The translations under genes and the position numbers were made by a program. Positions 8,554-15,395 of a stretch of DNA of 15,395 nucleotides are shown here, piece by piece. The DNA is from Trachelipus rathkii. Lineage: Eukaryota > Arthropoda > Malacostraca > Isopoda > Trachelipodidae. The notes beneath the pieces are model-generated. The model worked only from the letters and a program-made list of their open reading frames with translations. It did not search any database and was not told where the DNA came from. Numbering within the stretch: the stretch's first letter is position 1; each line of letters starts with the position of its first letter. The stretch lies in NCBI GenBank assembly GCA_015478945.1, contig JABUQX010032667.1, positions 1 to 15,395 on the forward strand. Direction: 5' to 3'.

Positions 8554-8590
8554 GTGTATGTGTAGGTGTGTGTGTGTAGGTGTGTGTTGT
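8554..8590 (+). repeat. (TG)n-type microsatellite
   Basis: Imperfect TG run with TAGG interruptions. Confidence 0.8.
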
Positions 8591-8758
8591 CGTCAGACGA
8601 TAAAAAGGATGTAAGAGGAAGGACGGAGACCACATGTGTATGAAAGTTTACTAGATAGATCACTTTGATAAATACTTTTGGATCAGCTAAAAGAACTCCG
8701 GTTAATGTTCTTTTTCAAAATATAAAATTATTTAATGATAATGAAGTTCTTCCTTAAT

Positions 8759-9072
8759 AGATATATATATTAGTATATATATATATATATAATATATATA
8801 TATTATATAATATATATAATATATATATATAAATATAATATAATATATATATTATATAATATAATATATATATATATAATATATAGCCTATTTTATATAG
8901 TAGGCCTATATATATATATAATATAATATATATACTATATATTATATAATATATTTATATTATATATATATAATAATAAATAGATATAATATATATATAT
9001 ATATATATAATATTATAATATATAATATATATATATAATATATATATATATTATATATATATAATATATATT
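8759..9072. repeat. Long compound (TA)n/(TAATAT)n block
   Basis: About 315 bp of nearly pure A/T repeats. A non-repeat island at 8884-8910 is itself an imperfect palindrome, ATAGCCTA...GTAGGCCTAT. Confidence 0.9.
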
Positions 9073-9172
9073 CACGCTACATATATAGAGGCTCAAACAA
9101 TTATGGATGCTTAGAGATTTGGAACATTCTACAATCTAGTGATCAATATAATACTAGTAAGTGTTTTAATCT

Positions 9173-9402
9173 AGCTGATAGTGTTATATCTCAATTGGTA
9201 CAGTAACATTAATTGAGTGATAGCGTTATTAATGTGATAGTATGATGATAGTGAGAATGTAATATAGTAATTAAGATGATAGCTGGTGTTATGTTAAAAT
9301 AGGTAATGGGTAATGAATTGGCAGTGATGTAATGATAGTAATAATGATGATATTAATGGCATCAGATGATAACATTAAGGTAAATAATAATGATGGTAGT
9401 GA
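9173..9402 (+). repeat. Degenerate GAT/ATG trinucleotide region
   Basis: Dispersed GATAGT, ATGATGATA, AATAATGATGG and similar words suggest an old, eroded trinucleotide microsatellite. No frame is usable. Confidence 0.55.
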
Positions 9403-9525
9403 TCAAAATAAACAGTGGAATACAATAGTTACGTTTAATAATGAAAGATAGTAATACTACATAATACAGTATATGTGTATATATTTTTATTTTTTTATGC
9501 ATGTTATATTTTTTTATATATAAAG

Positions 9526-9711
9526 CTCCCGATATTGCTCAGTGGAGAGCATCGCCAAACCAAAGCGAGGGTCCCAGTTCGCAACTGGTCGGGTGGGAGA
9601 AGTGGGCTATTCTCTCCTTGGGCTTGCCTCCGTCCTTGCTCGGACGTTAAATGAGTACAGCCCCTCCTAGATTAGGGCTCTGCCCGGTGATGACTGGTTT
9701 ATCTCTGTTAA
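9526..9711 (+). mobile_element. tRNA-derived SINE
   Basis: Bases 9526-9599 fold like a tRNA. The acceptor-like CTCCCGA pairs with TCGGG/GGGAG at the end. The D arm TGCTC-AGTGGA-GAGCA has a perfect 5-bp stem and contains an A-box-like TTGCTCAGTGG. A near-complete anticodon stem TCGCC/AGCGA has a seven-base loop. The T arm CCCAG-TTCGCAA-CTGGT contains a B-box-like AGTTCGCAACT. The loop lacks the usual U33 and the acceptor has extra bases, so a working tRNA is unlikely. About 105 bp of tRNA-unrelated body follow (from GAAGTGGGC to TTTATCTCTG), then an AT tail that grows into a (TA)n tract. This head-body-tail order is typical of RNA polymerase III SINEs. I cannot name the family or see target-site duplications. 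Confidence 0.75.
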
Positions 9712-9964
9712 ATAATATATATATAATATATAAGTAATATATATATTATATATAAGTTATATATAATAATATATATATATATATATATATAATAATATCT
9801 ATTATATATATTATTACGGTAATAATATAATATATTATATATATATAATATTATATATAAATAAATAATATATATATTAATATAATATATATATATATAT
9901 ATAGTAATATATATATATAATATATAATATTATATAATATATATATATTATATATATATAATAT
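9712..9964. repeat. Long compound (TA)n block after the SINE
   Basis: TA, TAATAT and ATTATAT units. It starts at the SINE 3' end, so it may have grown from the SINE tail. The minus-strand frame across it is a by-product of the repeat. Confidence 0.9.
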
Positions 9965-10004
9965 AAAATATAATAGTACGAAGTGGATCTCGTTAAAACA
10001 TACT

Positions 10005-10106
10005 TGACCTTTTGACTTTCTGCCCTCCATGTGTTTTCCTGTAGTTGAATTTACCTTGTTTGACCCTTTTCTGCCCGCCATGTTGTTTCCTGAGGTTGAT
10101 TTACCT
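10005..10106 (+). repeat. Two tandem copies of a ~51-bp unit
   Basis: TTGAC...TCTGCCC(T/G)CCATGT(G)TTTCCTG...GTTGA(A)TTTACC is present twice, with CTGCCCTCCA at 10020 and CTGCCCGCCA at 10071. The duplication accounts for the internal similarity of the minus-strand frame over it. Confidence 0.75.
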
Positions 10107-10155
10107 GACCTTGACCTGTTTTGGCCTTGACCTTGACTGCCCTTGACCTTTTTGG
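10106..10155 (+). promoter_or_regulatory. TGACCTTGA motif cluster (possible nuclear-receptor half-sites)
   Basis: TGACCTTGA occurs at 10106-10114 and 10128-10136, and TTGACCT again near 10144-10150. Its reverse complement, TCAAGGTCA, is the classic extended half-site bound by monomeric nuclear receptors such as FTZ-F1/SF-1 and ERR. The stretch is also low in complexity, so the motif may recur without any function. No promoter or gene is visible nearby. Confidence 0.25.
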
Positions 10156-10170
10156 GACCCTAATTTCCTG

Positions 10171-10200
10171 GCAACCCTAATTTTTGCAACCCTAATTTTT
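10171..10200 (+). repeat. Perfect 15-bp tandem duplication
   Basis: GCAACCCTAATTTTT is present at 10171-10185 and again, unchanged, at 10186-10200. A degenerate earlier copy (GGACCCTAATTTCCTG) precedes it. Confidence 0.85.
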
Positions 10201-10201
10201 A

Positions 10202-10312
10202 GCACCCTTTCGAAAAAAGGGTGCGCCAAACGGTTGCGTCACAAACCGTTTACGTATTACCCCCGCATTTACCCCCATCCTAATTTTCGACCGTGGGCAA
10301 TTTTTGCCCACG
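10202..10312 (+). other. Three consecutive perfect hairpins
   Basis: The stems are GCACCCTTT/AAAGGGTGC (10202-10210 with 10216-10224, loop 5), AAACGGTT/AACCGTTT (10228-10235 with 10244-10251, loop 8) and CGTGGGCAA/TTGCCCACG (10292-10300 with 10304-10312, loop 3). A weaker GGGCT/AGCCC pair follows at about 10332-10343. None is followed by a transcript that I can define. Confidence 0.8.
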
Positions 10313-10740
10313 TTAATTTTTAGGTCTTTAGGGGCTTAGCCCTTTGTTGATGTCTTAACCTTGATCCTGGTCCCCGCAGGTGCCCGTCGCGTTTTTCCGC
10401 CGCCGCGTGCGCCGCAGCGCATTTTCTGTCGTTTCCCTGCCCGCCTGGAACCGGTGGTTCAAAATCCGCCAGCCTAAATAAATAAGGTTCTTCATAGCCC
10501 GAACGTGATGTGAGCGTATGTCAACCGGAGATCCCGGGTTTCCAGTCGTTCAAGTCCTAGTTACCAGAGAACTCCCCATCCCTATTTACAATACCCGCAT
10601 TTTCATAACCTTCATCATACAATAACACTTGAAGTACATGCGCTTAATACACTGCGCTATGAGGACACCTACAGTTTTTAGCTTTATGACTGTTATACAC
10701 TACACACTCTATGACATTACAGCCCATCTTACTGCTTAAA
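10313..10740. other. Mixed-composition DNA, no gene seen
   Basis: It holds a GC-rich patch of CCGCCGCCGCG type near 10395-10425 and a CGTTCAAGTCC word at about 10547 that resembles a pol III B box. It lacks a tRNA-like fold. No frame of useful length is present. Confidence 0.5.
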
Positions 10741-10812
10741 TAATAATTGGTAACTTAAATAAAATAAAAATAATAATTGGCATCCCAAATAAATAAATAA
10801 TTGGTAACACAG
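10741..10812 (+). repeat. Three degenerate AATAATTGG(T/C)A units
   Basis: ATAATTGG recurs near 10743, 10773 and 10797, separated by AAATAAAT-type filler. Confidence 0.65.
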
Positions 10813-10886
10813 ATAAATAAGAAAGGGTAATGAAAAGAATAAATATCAAATAATATTATTTTAGTAAAATATTACATATATATAAC

Positions 10887-10902
10887 AAATGAAATTTCAT
10901 TT
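10887..10902. other. 16-bp perfect palindrome
   Basis: AAATGAAATTTCATTT reads the same on both strands. It stands in AT-rich DNA, so chance is a fair explanation. Confidence 0.7.
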
Positions 10903-10979
10903 TTAACAATAATACATATATTTACACAATTTCAGTAAAAATGCAAATTATAGTTTTATTTTTATCAGTGAAATTAAAC

Positions 10980-13900
10980 GTTCCGATTTCATAACCCTGT
11001 GCACACAAACTGCGGGCCACTACCTAAAACAAGCATTCCTCTTATTTTGAGTATGGCGGAACCTTTTATAACCAATTTATAGCGGACATTCCTAATCTAG
11101 GCCCGCATTTCATATCAGGAAACATCACTTTCAACGGTAATGGGTTTATTATTTACCTGTGGTTGGTTAGCTCAACATAGAATTATGATGTCTTTGTGAA
11201 GTAAATTCACCAATCTTCTTCTCTCATCGATTGCTAACACTAATGCTTGTTAAGCGTCTGTATCTTGATCATTGTAGAAGTGATTGTCGTCGTAACGACC
11301 ATCCAATCACATTCTTCGTTTTTCGACATCCTTTAACCATCTTGTCAAAAGTTTAATCTTTCTGCCATGCCTCGGAAGTTAATTAGTCTTCGTGTGCCTT
11401 GTTCAACGTTAACCTTTTTGCTTTCAAGATTAAGCAAAACTCGATCATTCTTCTTGATTCGACATGCGGGATTTGGGACCGTGCACACGAAATCTATCAG
11501 CTTATTCTCAGGACCCTATCTCGCAGTCAGGGTTTCCTTAAAATTTCCTCGTATCAGGAATATATTCGCCTTCACGAGCTGTGAAAACACAGCTATCGGT
11601 TGTCACAGAGAAGACACCTGTCCTAGAGATACCGAGGAGGTAATTAGTATAATTCGACCTCTGCAATAAGCGTGGTAAAGAAGCAACAGTACATTTGATG
11701 CCTTGGCTGTTTTTTATGAAGCCGTATGTGTAACTTCAACTATATGTTTAATCCCCGCCACAATGATCATTTCCTCACCTAAGATCAGCTCTCTCATTTA
11801 ATTCCCGACCTGTCATACTCAGCAGACGATTATCCTCAATTTTGGAATACGTCTGAGCCTAGTTCCCCATAAATGAATTGAGAAGTAATTTTCAGCTATA
11901 GAAAACGCATTCCAGGATTCGCTTTAATATTGTCCGGATCAAGTGTTACGCCCTCGATATTTCCGTGAAATCTTGGTCAGTATGAAAGAACTTCTTCACA
12001 GTCTTAATCGTTATAGCCATCCGGTAACCCGAATCCTCAGTCCTCCATTTCAAGAAATGTTTCAATGTATTTATACGCGAATATGTCATTTGAAGAGTAA
12101 ATTTCCATATTTCTGATCTTTTAACACTCATTACAGCCTCTTTCTCCTACAGCTACAATTCCAGCTGGACTGCAGTAACTGCCTTAAAAACAACGTTGGT
12201 TTCGTTGGCCTGCATTTTCCCTCATAGCCGTGAGCGCTGCCTGCATGTCTATCAAAGAGAAAAATATTAGCCGATTGTCAAGTCGTGCAAGCAAGAAACA
12301 GGAGGTAACAGATTTCTTAGTGAGTATACCGAAACATTACTAAGACCGAAATAAGTGGAATTCATTCTGCACGAATTTTCTATGCGGAATATCCCTACCT
12401 ATCAAGTTTCGTGGGCGTACCGCCTGGAAAGGCTTTGTTTTCTGACAAAAAGGATACAATGAAGAAATCTAGATACTTCAAATAATGCTCCTGTCGGATA
12501 TATATAAAGTATACGAAGGGCATTGTACGCCCCGTACAGGCTAGCCTACCTCTACCTTTCCATTTGAAGTTCATTACAATTGACGCCATCGTAACTACAT
12601 AACTCCTCAGTTCTTGTTTTCCTTGTGTTTACAACAGTTGACCCACACTCTTTCATTTCGGTCAACCATTCTACTCCCCATATTCTAATAACGTCGCTAA
12701 CCTTCTGACTTATAATCCGCTCTTTCATCATTTCACTGGACCTATCAATACTTGATTCCATAGAGTTTTTCTAAACCTCTTACATTCTTGATGTCGCGTG
12801 AAATACACACCGTCGAAGAGAAAAAATTCTTTTCATGGCTGTACCTATGGGGAGAGACTCTCGTGATCAATTCTATCGTTTTTTTCATTAACGTTGATGT
12901 TGGACGGGTAGATAAGAAAAGGATTTGGGAGGTAAATCAATATTTCAGCTGGAATTTCAACGTACCCGTCAGGTTTTAGGTACCTATTTTTGATTTTAAA
13001 TTCACGCTCGCCACCATTTCTGCATGCTCGGAATGTCGATGACCTTCGTACATTCCATGAAACTAAGCCATTTCACTACCATCAATAACAGTAATTTTGA
13101 ATCACAGTACGCCTATATGGCCTAATGTTTTTCAGCAGATAGTTCATTTAATACACCAAGCAATATAATGCACAATTGTACGACGCAAATCACGTAGGCA
13201 TCGACTTTATGATCCTTAAGGAAGTCCCCTGAATTTCTCGAAGGGATTGTCGAAAAATAACATCTGGTAACACAATACCGAAATCATTCCTTCAGATACG
13301 TAATCCTTATGTTAAATGTTTGGATACCAGCGTGCAAATCCGTTTCCTTTTCACTTCGCATGTGATGTTGTCTCAAGTCTCCTTATCCGAATTTTCCGTG
13401 ATATATTCTCAAGTGGTAAGAAATACGATAAGGAAAGAATCGCTTAGAAAGCTCGACCTGTAATCCCATGCCCTAGAGTTTTTCAAAGGCGCAAGGCAAA
13501 ACATGTAACGTGTCTTAAAATGGATGTTTTGTGGGTTAGCCGTCATAGTTATTATTGTGGGTTCCCGCTCACAGGGTTAGGATATGGAAATTGGACGGTA
13601 GGTCTGGCAACAGTTGCTGTAAACAAACGGTTGTCAAAACGTTACCTCCATTATGAGCTGCAACTAGTATGCTTGGTATTCTTGTGTTTTTCAGCAAAAC
13701 CTGAATAACTATATTGAGAAAAATCGACCAGAAACTTCTCATGACCAACCGTTTATCTTCCAGATTCAATTTGTAAATATTCAGTCGAGGCCGTTCCGCA
13801 AATCCTACATGTGATTGAAATGTCTAATTAATGGCTCCCCGCAGTTTATTGATACTGCAACTCACTAAATAACGGTAACATCATCGTTTTATATACGTCT

Positions 13901-15206
13901 CTTCGCTCTCACGACTATTAATTATAGGTTCAATTAATATATTAAAGGTAAAGTTGAGACGTTTTGCGAAAGCATCATCTGTTGGAACCTTGGGATTCTG
14001 CTTCATGAAGACACTGGGGGGTGATTATCACTTCTATTCCATACTTCTCCGTCGCATATCCACATTTTAAAATTATGCCTGCAGTCATGTTGTCGTTCCG
14101 CCCCCTTTATCACTACTATCTCATTCATCGTCAATAATTCACAATACTTAAGGTATTGGCAGGTAAGGTCTTTATGCAATTAAGACAAGCCTCATTATAG
14201 AATCCCTATGGCATTTATCACACGAGTAAAACGCGTAGATTGCGCCTCGGTTTTACCTTTATCATTTATAAGTTAAGCATTGCCCGCATCTGTATAATTA
14301 CCTGACATCATTTTGTAAACCTGAATTAATTAATAATGGTGCATTGAAAGCTAATACATGATGGCAAAAAACAGACCAGCCAATTCTTAGGTCCACACTA
14401 CTAAAGCTATCTTTGATGGAATCTCCTTGGAAAAAGATAATAATGGTTTTTCGGGTCATTAGCCTATTACAAAAAGGAGCGTAAGTCCGATTCTTTCACT
14501 GCGGTTTAACACTATCTCATTTGTCGTTCACATACTAGAGAAAACAAATTATTCGGCACCTATTGTTCCTCTATACGCGCAAATATCATCTGCCTTAGGG
14601 GTTCTTCATAAGTCAGTCCACAGCGAATTGCGATCTGTCCACTATTTTATGTAGATTCTGAGGTGTAAATAATCCTATTTTAGGTGCATCTTCGTCGGCT
14701 TTTTAGTTACATGAAAGTGTGGAGCTTACTAGCATGCAGCGTATACCTGAAACCAATCCACACTGGTTTGTTAATTTCCCGTCTATTGGTGTTATTTATC
14801 CTAGGTGCTACTTTATTGAGTGATGGTTAACAGTTCCAAAGAGGTTAATTGGACCAATTTCCCTCTGCTTGGTACATATCTGACATCTCCATGAAATCAT
14901 CCATACATGGCTCTTGGTCACCGCACGAAAGAGTTCTAGAAAAACGGTCAACAGATACTGCGCAGATTTGTCGCGGAAATCTCTTCAATGGGAAGTGCGA
15001 TATGGAAGTCCCATCTACCGTGATAAAGGAAACTGCGCCTGAGGGTATATCCCGATATGTTACACGCTACTTTCATACACTGTGATTATGAGCAGCTACA
15101 ACGTCGTTGAATGTGCTGCGATTCACCGTAAAGAATCGCCTGGTATCCGATACGTACTCTGTAAGCGGTGCTGATCGATAATCCCCGAGTTACGCGTAGA
15201 TCTTAC
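10980..15206. other. ~4.2 kb of unique-looking, ~40% GC DNA; no supported gene
   Basis: This block has no microsatellite or tandem repeat and a higher GC content by eye than everything to its left. Its open frames include 11367-11669 (plus, 100 codons), 13569-13823 (minus, 84 codons, no early ATG), 12845-13072 (minus, 75), 12552-12761 (minus, 69), 14849-15085 (plus, 78), 14003-14179 (minus, 58) and 11946-12131 (minus, 61). Frames on opposite strands overlap in several places. None has a motif I recognise. At this base composition, several open runs of 70-100 codons are expected by chance in six frames. The block may be intron or intergenic DNA of a nearby gene, or a decayed insertion. I cannot tell which. 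Confidence 0.5.
14812..14935 (-). other. Possible terminal exon and poly(A) signal
   Basis: A good acceptor (TGACCGTTTTTCTAG) ends at 14936 on the minus strand, with a TTGAC branch-like word at its start. If the exon at 15207-15351 joined here in phase 0, the reading would end after five codons (NSFVR, stop at 14918). AATAAA follows about 100 bp later at 14817-14812. A different phase would give a tail of about 29 residues ending NWSN. Signal order and spacing fit a gene end, but each signal alone is common. Confidence 0.15.
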
Positions 15207-15351
15207 CTTTAACAACTCTGTAGAGAAAGGCGTAGGTGGTTCATCAACCTCCTCCTCCTCTGTCGTCGGAAACACTGTCTTACACGGAAGGACCGCAACA
15301 GCCCGTGCATCTACAAGCCGCCCTCCGGCCCTTTCTGGCTTGCGTTTTTTT
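15207..15351 (-). CDS. Candidate internal exon, unknown protein (partial)
   Basis: On the minus strand a pyrimidine-rich acceptor (CATTCTTATTCGCAG) ends at 15352 and a strong donor, AAG|GTAAGA, follows at 15207. The 145 bp between them is open in one frame, after one leading base, for 48 codons. The translation is basic at the start (KKRKPER), has an acidic run EEEEVDEPPTP near residues 32-42 and ends STELLK at the donor. A TCTGAAT branch-point-like word lies about 25 bp before the acceptor. The exon would start in phase 1 and end in phase 0. I do not recognise the protein. Earlier exons would lie beyond the right edge of the window. Chance pairing of splice-like words is the main alternative. 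Confidence 0.3.
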
Positions 15352-15395
15352 CTGCGAATAAGAATGAAAATTCAGAAACAACGTTGTGTATCATC

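Noticed and set aside
10480..10580. Second tRNA-like element with a B-box word CGTTCAAGTCC
   Set aside because: The bases on either side of the putative T loop do not pair and no A-box fits well.
11367..11669. 100-codon plus-strand ORF with ATG in a fair context
   Set aside because: No recognisable domain, the neighbouring frame is also open for 61 codons, and the length is within chance expectation for 4.4 kb in six frames. Kept only as a note.
13569..13823. 84-codon minus-strand open segment with protein-like composition
   Set aside because: No early ATG, no motif, and a 62-codon frame is open on the opposite strand over the same bases. Length is near chance expectation.
11946..14179. Decayed viral or transposon coding region made of successive minus-strand open segments
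   Set aside because: Joining segments across assumed frameshifts can make almost any sequence look protein-like. No family motif was recognised, so it is not annotated as a pseudogene.
1..15395. GATGA at the start and TCATC at the end as terminal inverted repeats
   Set aside because: Only five bases, at arbitrary window edges.

Overview
The window looks like non-coding, repeat-dominated nuclear DNA from a eukaryote. Much of it is (TA)n microsatellite, with AAT and GAT trinucleotide tracts, a tRNA-derived SINE, a 42-bp minisatellite and a large inverted repeat. No bacterial gene structure is present: there are no operons, ribosome binding sites or long ORFs. This density of (AT)n repeats fits a decapod crustacean such as a penaeid shrimp. 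That assignment is an inference from composition and rests on no marker gene.

Layout. Bases 1-2420 are AT-rich, with several (TA)n tracts and two short tandem duplications. Bases 2425-6275 form one imperfect inverted repeat of about 3.85 kb. Its two arms (2425-4026 and 4640-6275) align as reverse complements along almost their whole length and flank a centre of about 610 bp. Each arm holds a run of short perfect hairpins in its outer half. Its inner half has GGAGTC-type simple repeats and purine tracts punctuated by GGACC...GGTCC hairpins. Bases 6276-9500 return to AT-rich DNA with a small GC-rich hairpin island at 6832-6919, an AAT tract, very long (TA)n blocks and a hairpin-bearing 42-bp minisatellite at 7793-8042. 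A SINE with a recognisable tRNA-like head lies at 9526-9711. Bases 9985-10480 hold TGACCTTGACC-rich DNA, two tandem duplications and three perfect hairpins. From about 10980 to the end the DNA changes character: roughly 40% GC, no microsatellites, and apparently unique.

No protein-coding gene is convincingly present. Most longer ORFs fall in simple repeats, or are no longer than chance predicts in the 11-15.4 kb block. The best gene-like signal is a 145-bp open segment on the minus strand at 15207-15351, with good splice signals at both ends, followed by a possible terminal exon and AATAAA near 14.8-14.9 kb. If real, it is the 3' end of a gene lying mostly outside the window.

The most unusual feature is the large inverted repeat. 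Its arms have diverged visibly, yet several short hairpins still pair in both arms, in some cases through matching changes on both sides of the stem. It could be a foldback-type non-autonomous mobile element, or a locus whose transcript folds into a long hairpin RNA.
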